Shown one piece after another: positions 26,072-34,490 of a stretch of 64,000 nt of DNA. Within the stretch, counting starts at the first letter, position 1. Every line of letters starts with the position of its first letter. Made by a program: the position numbers and the translations under genes. The notes under the pieces are model-generated. The model worked only from the letters and a program-made list of their open reading frames with translations, was not told where the DNA came from and did not search any database. The DNA is from Candidatus Fibrimonadaceae bacterium (lineage in GTDB: Bacteria; Fibrobacterota; Fibrobacteria; Fibrobacterales; Fibrobacteraceae), in assembly GCA_031281155.1 (NCBI GenBank), contig JAITFT010000084.1, positions 1 through 64,000 of the forward strand, read 5' to 3'.

Positions 26072-26397
26072 AACTTTACTTTGACTCAAACTGCCCGCTT
26101 TGCCGTTCTTTCGTTAAGCTTTTACAAAAGCATTTAGGTGAGCAAGTAGATTTTTTGGAAATGCCAGAGGGCGAGCAGGCAAAAGATTTTAAGCTGGAAT
26201 TGCCAAGCGGCGAGTTATTGCATGGAAAAGCAGCGATAGATGCCTTGGCAAAGGAAATTCCGCGTGTTAGGGATTTTTTCTGGATGCTACCCGAATCTTA
26301 TAAAGACAAAGCTTTGCACGGAACCTACGCTCTGGGCAAGTTCTGGCGGCGAATATTTTATTTTTTGCGGGGAAAGCGTTGCAACGAATGCGATTAA
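26068..26397 (+). CDS. DCC-family (DUF393) thiol-disulfide oxidoreductase-like protein
   Basis: 109 residues with a TTG start that overlaps the preceding TGA. The N-terminal YFDSNCPLCRSFV has the DxxCxxC motif of the DCC family; the middle shows the family's GKAAIDALA and the C-terminus a basic end with GKRCNECD. It has a thioredoxin-like pattern and may be a disulfide reductase, but the substrate is unknown. Co-transcribed with the M48 protease. Confidence 0.82.
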   Translation: MKLYFDSNCPLCRSFVKLLQKHLGEQVDFLEMPEGEQAKDFKLELPSGELLHGKAAIDALAKEIPRVRDFFWMLPESYKDKALHGTYALGKFWRRIFYFLRGKRCNECD

Positions 26398-26418
26398 CCA
26401 TTGCTGCGAAAAAATGCC

Positions 26419-27054
26419 TTAAAAAACTCCTTTACCAATAGTATATGCTTTTTTAGAAGACACTTGGTAAAACTTATTTTCTTCTGGGCAATAACCCGTT
26501 AGAACTTTTCCATAAACGCAACCAGTATCAAGCCCCTTTGCGTGGGGAAAATCCACCAAGCCATTCATGGCCCAATGCCCAAAAATAATCAGCCGTTCAT
26601 TTATTTTCGCCTGCTCATACCAAGGCAACCCGTTCCACATTCTAATTGCCAAAATATTTCGAACATTCATATCTTCCAGCTTTTCTTGCCCAGGCTCCAA
26701 ACCAGCATGTAATAAAAGTTCTCTGCCTGTATCGAGCCAAAGCGGAAATTTTGAAACCTCGCTTGCTATCCATTCCGGCTCTTTAACGCTTTCCAGAAAC
26801 CTTATTTCTTTTGGAGTTAGCTCTGAATTTGCTTTCTTTAAAATATGTAAAAGCTTTGCTTCGTGGTTTCCAAAAACGCATTTTATTTTATGCTTCAAAA
26901 CGAATTTCACTGTGGCAGGGCTGTCTGGCCCTTTGTTGATTAAATCCCCTGTTTGGTAAATTTCATCGCTGGAGTTTGGTGAAAATTTTTCAAGCAATGC
27001 GGCAAGTTCTTCTACGCAACCATGCACATCGCCTATGAAAAATGTTCTGGGCAT
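26419..27054 (-). CDS. Metallophosphoesterase (ApaH/PrpE-like)
   Basis: 211 residues. The calcineurin-type motifs are in order: FFIGDVHGC at 5-13, QTGDLINKGPDS near 34-45, VFGNHEAK near 60-67, LLLHAGLEPG and IIFGHWAMNG. These bind a dinuclear metal centre. Close relatives hydrolyse diadenosine tetraphosphate or phosphoprotein serine/threonine; the substrate is not determined. It follows the biotinyl-domain gene with no gap (stop TAA then ATG), so the two share an operon. Confidence 0.88.
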   Translation of the reverse strand: MPRTFFIGDVHGCVEELAALLEKFSPNSSDEIYQTGDLINKGPDSPATVKFVLKHKIKCVFGNHEAKLLHILKKANSELTPKEIRFLESVKEPEWIASEVSKFPLWLDTGRELLLHAGLEPGQEKLEDMNVRNILAIRMWNGLPWYEQAKINERLIIFGHWAMNGLVDFPHAKGLDTGCVYGKVLTGYCPEENKFYQVSSKKAYTIGKGVF

Positions 27055-27570
27055 TTAAGCGATTTCCAAAATCAAATCGCCTCGCATAACGGTTTGCCCT
27101 TGCTCCACTTTCACTGTTTGGATTTTGCCATCGCGAGGAGCAAGAATTTCGTTTTCCATTTTCATGGCTTCTAGAATGCCGAGCAGTTGGCCTTTCTTTA
27201 CGGTTTGCCCAGGCTGTGCCTGTAAGCTGGATATTTGCCCTGGCAGCATGGCGGCGATTTTCCCGCTAGTCTCCTTTGCAGGCTTGGAGTCGCTATAATG
27301 AGAGCTATCTATTTTGCTGACATCTACGTTGTAGCGCGTTCCGTTTATCTCAACCGAATTTGGAAAACCGTTGCTTTTTTTGCGAACATCAACGGATAAA
27401 ACTTTTTCGTTTATCATCACCAACCTAAGCGAGCCATCGGGCCAGGTTTCCAATATGCGAACTTTATCGCTGCCTCTTTCCTTTTTTATTTTAAAATCGG
27501 AACGAAAGCTTGCTATTTTTGGAATGTCAAAGACATTTTTTTGATTACGAGTTCTAACTGTGCATTTCAT
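27055..27570 (-). CDS. Biotin/lipoyl-attachment-domain protein
   Basis: 171 residues. The C-terminal domain (about 100-171) has the biotinyl-lysine motif EAMKMENEI and the flanking GQTVKKGQLLGI and PRDGKIQTV. The N-terminal 90 residues are an unrecognised beta-rich region. It resembles the biotin carrier of decarboxylases and acyl-CoA carboxylases (as in the gamma or carrier subunit), but no carboxyltransferase gene is nearby. ATG lies 7 nt after TATATT (ACTCCCC between), with no Shine-Dalgarno on the leader side. Confidence 0.88.
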   Translation of the reverse strand: MKCTVRTRNQKNVFDIPKIASFRSDFKIKKERGSDKVRILETWPDGSLRLVMINEKVLSVDVRKKSNGFPNSVEINGTRYNVDVSKIDSSHYSDSKPAKETSGKIAAMLPGQISSLQAQPGQTVKKGQLLGILEAMKMENEILAPRDGKIQTVKVEQGQTVMRGDLILEIA

Positions 27571-27577
27571 GGGGAGT

Positions 27578-27583
27578 AATATA
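27578..27583 (-). promoter_or_regulatory. -10-like element of the biotinyl-domain operon
   Basis: TATATT preceded by TTTC on the minus strand, ending 7 nt before the ATG at 27570. Confidence 0.55.
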
Positions 27584-27602
27584 GAAAAATAATTTCTTAA
27601 TA

Positions 27603-28055
27603 TTACGAAGATAGATTGGTGCGCATTTTAAACCTTCGCACAATAACAATTAATAAAAATGTAAGAGTTGCCGCTGTTGCGCCTATGAAGTCTGAGACCA
27701 CATCGTGTAAGTTGCTACCGGAAATTTTTATTTTTTGCAAATCTTTAGAAAAACAAATAAAGCCTTCGCAGGAGCGACCGGAAACAAATGACTGGTGAAA
27801 CTCATCAAGAATTCCGAAAACCGTGCAAAAAATAATAATCGACAAACACCAAAAAACCGGCTTTTCAAGCCATTTCTTGTATGGAATCCATAAACAAAAG
27901 GACATTCCCAAAGCAAAATAAGCTATAATATGCTTTGCTCTGCTGCTAAGTTTAACCGAATTTAAAAACAAGTCATCTCCAGGCAAGGAAGAGAGATAGC
28001 AAATCCCCACCATAACCAGAATAGCTGGAATTTTTCTTAAAATATTTTTATTCAT
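27603..28055 (-). CDS. VanZ-family membrane protein
   Basis: 150 residues with four predicted membrane segments (about 7-22, 43-58, 69-90, 115-138). GILDEFHQSFVSGRS and SDFIGATAATL are the VanZ-family signature. The family is linked to teicoplanin resistance in one case but is otherwise of unknown role in envelope or phosphotransfer. ATG is 8 nt after TATATT. Confidence 0.85.
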   Translation of the reverse strand: MNKNILRKIPAILVMVGICYLSSLPGDDLFLNSVKLSSRAKHIIAYFALGMSFCLWIPYKKWLEKPVFWCLSIIIFCTVFGILDEFHQSFVSGRSCEGFICFSKDLQKIKISGSNLHDVVSDFIGATAATLTFLLIVIVRRFKMRTNLSS

Positions 28056-28063
28056 TTGGACTA

Positions 28064-28069
28064 AATATA
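28064..28069 (-). promoter_or_regulatory. -10-like element of the VanZ-family gene
   Basis: TATATT on the minus strand after TTTAC, ending 8 nt before the ATG at 28055. Confidence 0.5.
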
Positions 28070-28104
28070 GTAAATAGTTTTATTGAATTAAATGCGCTTT
28101 TTAT

Positions 28105-28114
28105 TTTCTACATT
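28105..28114 (+). promoter_or_regulatory. Promoter of hflX
   Basis: TTTCTACATT, with TACATT at 28109-28114. It overlaps the 5' extension of the open frame, which argues that translation starts downstream, at TTG 28146. Confidence 0.6.
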
Positions 28115-28145
28115 ATACCTATTAAACACAAACGAAAGGTATATA

Positions 28146-29291
28146 TTGGAAAAAGCAGTGCTGGTAGGAGTGGTTACGCCAAAGGTGCGGGTTTCGCAGG
28201 CGCAGGAATATTTGCAGGAATTGCAGCGTTTGGCGGAAACGGCCGGGGCGGAGGTGGCGGAGGTTTTTCTTCAGCGTGTTCAGGCCTTGAACCCAGCAAC
28301 GCTTATTGGTACAGGCAAAATAGAAGAGGTGAAGCTGGCACTGGAAAATCACGATGCTGGCATGGTGATTTTCGATGAAGACCTAAGCGGTTCCCAAATA
28401 CGCAACTTGGAAAAACGCTTGCCAAAAATTAAAGTGCTAGATAGAACGGGTTTAATTCTAGATATCTTTGCCAAACACGCCCGCACAGCCGAAAGCCGCC
28501 TTATGGTGGAGGTTGCCCAAATGCAGTATGTAATGCCGCGCTTAACGCGTGCCTGGGTGCATCTTTCGCGGCAAGCCAGCGGCGAAGGGCCAGGCATTGG
28601 AATGCGCGGGCCGGGCGAAACGCAGCTTGAAGTAGATCGCCGCTTAATTCGCAAACGCATTCAGGAACTCAAAGCGAAGCTCAAAAAAATAGAACGCGAC
28701 AGAGCGTTGCAAGAAAAGCATCGCGAGAATATTTTTCATGTAGGAGTTGTAGGCTACACAAATGCGGGCAAAAGCACTTTAACCAATCGCTTAACCAAAG
28801 CGGGTCTTTATGTAGAAGACAAACTCTTTGCCACCCTAGACAGCACAACTCGCAAATTTCATCTCGCTGAGGGCCAAAACATTATACTGAGCGACACCGT
28901 TGGTTTTATACGCAAACTACCTCACCATTTGGTTGAAACCTTTAAAAGCACGCTCGGAGTGGCTACCAACGCCGATTGCATTCTCGAAATTATAGACTCA
29001 GCAGCAAGCGACTACAAAGAACATATTGAAGTAACCAACAAAATTCTAAGCGACTTGGTACATTGCTCAGTTCCTCGCTTTCGCGTTTTCAACAAAACCG
29101 ACGTCGCCAATGCCACCCGCATAGAAGAGCTAAGCACCGATTATCCCGATGCCATTCAAATCAGCGCCTTGGAGAACACGGGAATGGAAAAGTTAAAAAA
29201 CCGGCTAATGAAAGAACTCGCCAAATGGACTTTCCACCGCACGCAAAAAGTCGCCGAAGAAAAAATGTCATCGCAGAATTTTCTACCTTAG
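28146..29291 (+). CDS. hflX: GTPase HflX
   Basis: 381 residues from TTG 28146. An ATG 18 codons earlier lies inside the promoter and gives an unlikely leader, while TTG has GAAAGG 6 nt upstream and starts LEKAVLVGV, the usual N-terminus. The N-terminal HflX domain (about 1-185) contains NPATLIGTGKIEEV and the glycine-rich ASGEGPGIGMRGPGETQLE; the G domain has GYTNAGKSTLTNRL, DTVGFIRKLPHHLVETF and FNKTD. HflX splits or rescues stalled 70S ribosomes. The promoter of the following gene overlaps its stop codon. Confidence 0.95.
   Translation: MEKAVLVGVVTPKVRVSQAQEYLQELQRLAETAGAEVAEVFLQRVQALNPATLIGTGKIEEVKLALENHDAGMVIFDEDLSGSQIRNLEKRLPKIKVLDRTGLILDIFAKHARTAESRLMVEVAQMQYVMPRLTRAWVHLSRQASGEGPGIGMRGPGETQLEVDRRLIRKRIQELKAKLKKIERDRALQEKHRENIFHVGVVGYTNAGKSTLTNRLTKAGLYVEDKLFATLDSTTRKFHLAEGQNIILSDTVGFIRKLPHHLVETFKSTLGVATNADCILEIIDSAASDYKEHIEVTNKILSDLVHCSVPRFRVFNKTDVANATRIEELSTDYPDAIQISALENTGMEKLKNRLMKELAKWTFHRTQKVAEEKMSSQNFLP
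29280..29289 (+). promoter_or_regulatory. Promoter of the PRPP-synthetase-like gene
   Basis: TTTCTACCTT lies across the last codons and stop of hflX; TACCTT (29284-29289) ends 7 nt before the ATG at 29297. Confidence 0.5.
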
Positions 29292-29296
29292 CGTCC

Positions 29297-30469
29297 ATGT
29301 CAGACAATATCGTAGTAACCGGCGCATTTACAGATGATTCTTTTGCCATGGACGTTGCACAATTTATGGGCGTGCGTGGTGATATTTCAGATACAATTTC
29401 TCTTAAAACTTATGCTAACGGAGAGTTTTGCCCTCGTTATATTTCCGATATAGAAGACCTTGAACGAGTGGGTTGCTACCTTGAAGGCAAGGTTGTAATT
29501 ATATGCTCGGTTTCTCTTTCCACAAGAAGCAGAAACGATTGCGCAATGCGCAATATGATTTTAGCAAGAGCCGCCAAAGATAACGGCGCAAAAAAAGTGG
29601 TTCTAATAGAACCCGATTTATTTTACTCCGCTCAAGACAGAGGCCCTTATCGTTTTGAAGGAATAGAAAAAGACAGAGAAATTGCCGACTTGAAGAAATT
29701 TGACGGTCAGGCCTTCACTTCTTTGCTTTATGCAAAATTATTGAAGGAAGCAGGCGTTGACACAGTTATAACGGTGCATAATCATTCCCTGAATGTTGAA
29801 AATTTATTTAGAGATATTTTCGAAGGCGATTTCCACAACCTCGTGCCTGCAGAAATATACGCACATTACATAAAAAGCTCAGACTTTGTTCAAACGGGAA
29901 AAAACGGAGACAACCTCGTTATAGTTTCTCCCGATAAAGGCGCTGCGCCATTCGGCAACAGAGTTACAGATGCCCTTGCCCTCGCAGATTGCAAGCGCGT
30001 TATCTTAGACAAAAAACGCACAGGCGAGCGTGATGTCAGCATGTCGCTAAACCCCGCCAGCGATGTGGACATAAACTACCTCACTGGCAAAGATGTTATT
30101 ATTTTAGACGATATGGTTCGCACTGGCTCCACAATAGTTGAGTGCTGCGAATACCTAAAAAAGAACGCAAACCCACGCCGAATATGCTTCGGCGTAACGC
30201 ATTTTTATTCCAGCCACGAAGCACGCGAAAAACTCAACAGCCCCTTTATAGACGAAATAATGACAACAAACACCCTGCCCGATATTCTAAACAGAGACTG
30301 CCAAGGCAGGCTACGCCGCAAAATGGTAGTGTTAAAGCTGGGTCAGTGGATAGCTTACTACGTGCTCCGCATGTTCGATATAGAACACGCTCATTCAAAT
30401 AAGCAATTCTATATGGTAGATATGTCTTCTAAAAATCCCCGCTGGCCGCCACCAAGTTTTCAAAAGTAG
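29297..30469 (+). CDS. Ribose-phosphate pyrophosphokinase-like protein
   Basis: 390 residues from ATG 29297; upstream codons in this frame belong to an antisense or alternative reading of hflX. Family signatures are DDMVRTGSTIVE (PRPP-binding loop, near residue 272), DKGAAPFGNRV, VILDKKRTGE and TVHNHSLNVENLF. PRPP synthetase makes PRPP from ribose 5-phosphate and ATP for nucleotide, His and Trp synthesis. At 390 residues it is longer than the usual 315, with a C-terminal extension ending in KNPRWPPPSFQ; a divergent subfamily or paralogue is possible. Confidence 0.88.
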   Translation: MSDNIVVTGAFTDDSFAMDVAQFMGVRGDISDTISLKTYANGEFCPRYISDIEDLERVGCYLEGKVVIICSVSLSTRSRNDCAMRNMILARAAKDNGAKKVVLIEPDLFYSAQDRGPYRFEGIEKDREIADLKKFDGQAFTSLLYAKLLKEAGVDTVITVHNHSLNVENLFRDIFEGDFHNLVPAEIYAHYIKSSDFVQTGKNGDNLVIVSPDKGAAPFGNRVTDALALADCKRVILDKKRTGERDVSMSLNPASDVDINYLTGKDVIILDDMVRTGSTIVECCEYLKKNANPRRICFGVTHFYSSHEAREKLNSPFIDEIMTTNTLPDILNRDCQGRLRRKMVVLKLGQWIAYYVLRMFDIEHAHSNKQFYMVDMSSKNPRWPPPSFQK

Positions 30470-30500
30470 GCACCTTTGTTTTCCTCAATGCGTTGCCTGC

Positions 30501-31253
30501 TTAGACAAAACCCCTAAACACCATAGCCATCAACTCCCACGTGAAATCTAAAGAGTTTTTTTGCAGAGCTTCTTTCAGTTTTTGAATTTCCATACGGTTC
30601 AAAGGTTTTTTGCTTGTGCCTGTAACCCCCATATTGCCGAGAGTTTTCAAGGCAATATCAGGGTTTTCAAAAGTTTGCGTGTAGAGGCATTCGGCGGAAT
30701 CTTCTAGGGCAAAACCTGCTTTTTTGAATATGGAAATTAATTCTTTTTTTGAATAAAACTTTGCTTTTGTTTCTACTTGCCGAGCGGCAACCTCTTTATA
30801 TGCCTTGTGAAGCTCCTGCAAAGTTTTTTCGCCAAATGCGCCAATTGCCAAAATTCCACGCGGCTTTAGCCATCTCTTCAACTTTGCCAAAAAAGCAGGG
30901 AGGTCTTTAAACCACTGAATTGTTGCACTGCAATAAATTGCATCGTACATTATATCTGGCTCAAAATCTTCAGCATCGTTTTCAAAAAGTCGCCATTGAA
31001 TATTTGGAAAATTTACCTGCAATTTCTCTTTGCAAATTTTAAGCATCTCTTTTGAAATATCCAAGCAATCCAAATTCTTGGGAAAAAGGCTTGCCAGTTC
31101 AAGACTCAAATGCCCTGTGCCGCAACCAATATCCAACAAAACCGGAGGAGTATTTGGCAAGTAATCCAAAGACAACTCAAATAATTCTTCAGCAAGCTCT
31201 GATTGAGGCTCAGAGACCGAATCGTATTTAGAGGCTTTTATATTGAAATTCAC
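30501..31253 (-). CDS. bioC: BioC-like malonyl-ACP O-methyltransferase
   Basis: 250 residues, a class I SAM methyltransferase. VLLDIGCGTGHLSLEL near residues 37-52 is motif I, and FSLDIS-like CLDISKEML the acidic loop. The tail FGEKTLQELHKAYKE, and LGNMGVTGTSKKPLN, match BioC, which methylates malonyl-ACP to start biotin synthesis. No other biotin genes are nearby, though a biotinyl-domain protein is at 27055. It follows aconitase by 12 nt in the same operon. A generic methyltransferase is the alternative. Confidence 0.82.
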   Translation of the reverse strand: MNFNIKASKYDSVSEPQSELAEELFELSLDYLPNTPPVLLDIGCGTGHLSLELASLFPKNLDCLDISKEMLKICKEKLQVNFPNIQWRLFENDAEDFEPDIMYDAIYCSATIQWFKDLPAFLAKLKRWLKPRGILAIGAFGEKTLQELHKAYKEVAARQVETKAKFYSKKELISIFKKAGFALEDSAECLYTQTFENPDIALKTLGNMGVTGTSKKPLNRMEIQKLKEALQKNSLDFTWELMAMVFRGFV

Positions 31254-31265
31254 AAAAGACCAATT

Positions 31266-33512
31266 TTATTGCGCCAAAGCGTTAATTGCACTACCCGCTT
31301 TAAACCACTCCCACTGGCTTTTATTGTAGGTGTGGTTTAATTGAACCTCTTCCATTGTTCCGTCTGCATGATGCAATAGAAGGGTGAATTGATTGCTTGG
31401 CTTAAAATTGCGAAGACCTAAAATTGTGAAAGTATCATTTTCTAAAATTTTATCGTAATCGCTTTTATCAGCAAAACTAAATGCAAGCATGCCTTGTTTT
31501 TTCAAGTTGGTTTCGTGAATGCGGGCAAAGCTTTTTACTATAACCGCAACAACGCCCAAAAAACGCGGCTCCATAGCCGCATGTTCTCTGCTCGAACCTT
31601 CGCCGTAGTTTTCATCGCCTATAACTATGCTCGGAACTTTCGCTACTTTATAAGCCTTTGCCGCATTTGGCACAGTCATTTCCTTTCCGCTTGGCTGAAA
31701 AAGCACATTGTTTTTCTTTCCGTTAAATGCATTCACCGCGCCAATCAAAAGATTGCCAGATATATTTTCTAAATGCCCTCTGTATTTTAACCACTCGCCC
31801 GCTTTTGAAATGTGGTCTGTAGTGCATTTGCCTTTAACCTTTATCAAAAGTTTTCCGTTCAAAATATCTTTTCCGTTCCACTTTGGAAAAGGCTCAAGCT
31901 TCTGCAATCTATCGCTGCCATCTTCAATTGCTATTTCAGCGGAGTTATCGCCTGCATACGTTTTAACTATTTTGGAATTGAAAACAAAACCTTTTTCAGG
32001 CAATTCATTGCCCCAAGGAGCGCTAAGTTTTTGCTTTTCACCAGATTCGTTTAGCAATAAATCTGTATCGGGGTTAAAAAGCAAAGAACCTGAAAGCGAA
32101 GCAATAACGGCCATTTCGGGGCTTGCCACAAATGCATGGGTTTGCTCATTGCCATCTGCCCTGCCTGAAAAATTGCGATTAAAGGAATGCACAATGCTGT
32201 TCTTTTCGCCTTTTTTAGCGTCTCTCGCCCACATTCCAATGCAAGGCCCGCAAGCGTTGGAAAATACCGTTGCACCAAAATCCGTAAAGGTACGCAAAAT
32301 ACCATCTCTTTCTGCTGTTGCTTTAACTGCTTCGGAGCCCGGGTTTATATAAAGCGGCGCCTGCGGCTTTATGCCTTTTGCGCGAGCATCTTTAATTATT
32401 GAAGCCGCTCTTGAAAGATCTTCGTAGCTGGAGTTTGTGCAACTGCCAATTAATGCCGTGCTTACTTCTGGAATGCTTTCAAATTCCTCAATGGATTTTT
32501 CCATTTCGTTAACCTGAAAAGCTCTGTCTGGACTAAAAGGCCCGTTGTAATGCGGCTTTAAAGAGCTTAAATCTATTTCTATAACTTTGTCGAAATATTT
32601 TTCCGGCTCAACTTCAATTTCTGCATCGCAACGCAAATAAGAAACTATTTTTTTTGCCGCATCTGCAATTTTAGCCCTGTTGGTGGAACGCAAATATCTA
32701 TCCATTGAAGAATCATAGCCAAACACGCTGCAAGTTGCGCCGACTTCTGCGCCCATATTGCAAATTGTGCCTTTGCCCGTTGCAGAAATGCTTTTTGTGC
32801 CTTCTCCAAAATATTCTATAATAGAATCTGTTCCACCCGAAACTTTTAACATTCCGGCAAGTTTTAATATAACATCTTTCGGGCTTGCAAACCCGCTTAG
32901 GGCACCGCGAAGCTTAACGCCTATTATGCGCGGATATTTCAGTTCCCAAGGCAAGCCAACCATCGCATCAACGGCATCTGCGCCGCCTACGCCAATTGCC
33001 AGCATTCCAAGCCCGCCGGCATTTACCGTGTGGCTATCGGTTCCAATCAGCAAACCGCCAGGAAATGCATAATTCTCAAATACAACTTGATGGATTATAC
33101 CAGCGCCAGGTTCCCAAAAATCCAAACCGTATTTTTTGCAAACACTTTCTAAAAAAGCGTAAACTTCTTTATTTTCTTCACATGCTCTCGGCAAATCTTC
33201 TGCCGCATTTTTGACCGCTTGTATTAAATGATCGCAATGCACGGAAACGGGAACTTCCGAATTTGTTTTGCCTGCTGTTGAAAATTGCAAAAGAGCCATT
33301 TGCGCCGTGGCATCTTGCATAGCAACTCTATCTGGATTAAATTCCGCAAAATCTTTGCCTCTAGCATAAACCTTTGTTTCGCTTTCGTTTGTTAAATGAG
33401 CGTAAAGAATTTTTTCAGTTAAGGTGAGCGGCCTCCCAAAAATTTTTCTTGCATTCCAAACTCTGGACTGAATTTTTGAATAAACATCTTGAACTAGATC
33501 TAAGTTTAACAT
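31266..33512 (-). CDS. acn: Aconitate hydratase
   Basis: 748 residues, the length of the mitochondrial-type aconitase. The [4Fe-4S] cysteines are in IGSCTNSSYEDL near residue 357 and NACGPCIGMW near 418; substrate-contact regions are VSVHCDHLI, GTDSHTVNAGGLG and GEGSSREHAAMEPR. It isomerises citrate to isocitrate. Its first 7 nt overlap the corC-like gene, so it is part of the leftward run from the porin; a separate promoter was not found. Confidence 0.95.
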   Translation of the reverse strand: MLNLDLVQDVYSKIQSRVWNARKIFGRPLTLTEKILYAHLTNESETKVYARGKDFAEFNPDRVAMQDATAQMALLQFSTAGKTNSEVPVSVHCDHLIQAVKNAAEDLPRACEENKEVYAFLESVCKKYGLDFWEPGAGIIHQVVFENYAFPGGLLIGTDSHTVNAGGLGMLAIGVGGADAVDAMVGLPWELKYPRIIGVKLRGALSGFASPKDVILKLAGMLKVSGGTDSIIEYFGEGTKSISATGKGTICNMGAEVGATCSVFGYDSSMDRYLRSTNRAKIADAAKKIVSYLRCDAEIEVEPEKYFDKVIEIDLSSLKPHYNGPFSPDRAFQVNEMEKSIEEFESIPEVSTALIGSCTNSSYEDLSRAASIIKDARAKGIKPQAPLYINPGSEAVKATAERDGILRTFTDFGATVFSNACGPCIGMWARDAKKGEKNSIVHSFNRNFSGRADGNEQTHAFVASPEMAVIASLSGSLLFNPDTDLLLNESGEKQKLSAPWGNELPEKGFVFNSKIVKTYAGDNSAEIAIEDGSDRLQKLEPFPKWNGKDILNGKLLIKVKGKCTTDHISKAGEWLKYRGHLENISGNLLIGAVNAFNGKKNNVLFQPSGKEMTVPNAAKAYKVAKVPSIVIGDENYGEGSSREHAAMEPRFLGVVAVIVKSFARIHETNLKKQGMLAFSFADKSDYDKILENDTFTILGLRNFKPSNQFTLLLHHADGTMEEVQLNHTYNKSQWEWFKAGSAINALAQ

Positions 33513-34384
33513 TTTTTCTCCATCGATACTTCTTCCATTTTAGTACCATCCATTTTATTTACCTTGAATGAATAACCCTGAATTTCAACGCTGGTTCCTG
33601 TTTCCGGCAGCGAACCAAGCGCATGCTGTATAAGCCCAGACAAGGTTTCTATATGTTCACTCTCATCTATCTCAAAACGAATGCCGAGCCTATCTTCCAA
33701 ATCGGAAAGCGTTATTAAAGGGTCGAGCAAATATTGCCCAGCTTGCAATTTAACAATGCCTACGTCTTCTTCGGTGTCGTCTTCATCTTTTATCTCGCCC
33801 ACAATTTCCTCTAAAATATCTTCCATAGTCACAAGCCCGGCTGTTCCGCCATATTCATCTATAACAACGGCAAGGTGATTGTTGCTTTTGCGAAGCTCGC
33901 TCAAAAGCGAATCTATTTTTTTCCCAGCGGGCACAAATATTGCCGGCATAACCAGCTTTTCCAAATTAAAAGGCTCATCTGCTCTTTCAGTGTACCATTC
34001 CAAAAAATCTCTATTTGATAGAATGCCTATTATATTATCTATGGAACCCGAATAAACAGGCATTCGGCTATGCCTTTCATTATTCAAAAGCTTTATCACT
34101 TCAGCTAATGGAGTTTGCACATCTATTGCATGCATCTCAACTCTGGGGGTCATTATTTTGCGCACGGAAGTGTCGGCAAAATCAAAAATATTTCTGATCA
34201 TTTGCTTTTCTTCTTCTTCCAAAGCAGAAGGGCTCTCTTCATCGCTCATAGCCTCGCTCATGGACTCTGACAAAAAGGAGAGCCTGTTATCGTGGCCCAA
34301 TATCTTCAAAATGCCGTTTTGGAAAAACAGCAATATTTTTACGCATGGTAAAAATATGTACTTTAAAATAAAATTGCGAATCAT
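33506..34384 (-). CDS. CorC/HlyC-family CBS-domain protein
   Basis: 292 residues. A hydrophobic N-terminus (about 1-24), then EEEKQMIRNIFDFADTSVRKIMTPR, two CBS motifs (about 75-190) and a C-terminal CorC_HlyC domain with LITLSDLEDRLGI and HALGSLPETGTSVEIQG. VVIDEYGGTAGLVTMEDILEEIVGEI is the family hallmark. CorC-type proteins take part in magnesium/cobalt efflux or tolerance. Full CNNM-like transmembrane domain is absent, so only the membrane-anchored regulatory half is present. It starts 30 nt after tRNA-Gln. Confidence 0.92.
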   Translation of the reverse strand: MIRNFILKYIFLPCVKILLFFQNGILKILGHDNRLSFLSESMSEAMSDEESPSALEEEEKQMIRNIFDFADTSVRKIMTPRVEMHAIDVQTPLAEVIKLLNNERHSRMPVYSGSIDNIIGILSNRDFLEWYTERADEPFNLEKLVMPAIFVPAGKKIDSLLSELRKSNNHLAVVIDEYGGTAGLVTMEDILEEIVGEIKDEDDTEEDVGIVKLQAGQYLLDPLITLSDLEDRLGIRFEIDESEHIETLSGLIQHALGSLPETGTSVEIQGYSFKVNKMDGTKMEEVSMEKKC

Positions 34385-34414
34385 AAAAAATTACTTCACG
34401 TTCAACGCTTTAAA

Positions 34415-34485
34415 TTGGCCTACCAGGATTCGAACCTAGGCTAACAGAGTCAGAATCTGTAGTGCTACCGTTACACTATAGGCCA
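34415..34485 (-). tRNA. tRNA-Gln (anticodon CTG)
   Basis: 71-nt tRNA with acceptor stem TGGCCTA/TAGGCCA, anticodon stem ACAGA/TCTGT around TTCTGAC (anticodon CTG), T-arm CTAGG/CCTGG with GTTCGAAT. The discriminator is A and CCA is not encoded. It begins only 5 nt after the TAA of the porin gene and ends 30 nt before the CorC-like ATG; there is no separate promoter, so it must be cut out of a protein mRNA. CTG-decoding tRNA-Gln is normally accompanied by TTG elsewhere. Confidence 0.95.
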
Positions 34486-34490
34486 GGCCT

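Noticed and set aside
28092-28145. 18-codon 5' extension of hflX from ATG 28092
   Set aside because: It overlaps the -10 element; TTG 28146 has a good Shine-Dalgarno and the expected N-terminus.
30470-30500. Inverted repeat between the convergent prs-like and bioC genes as a terminator
   Set aside because: The arms pair imperfectly with a loop over 20 nt and no T-run follows.
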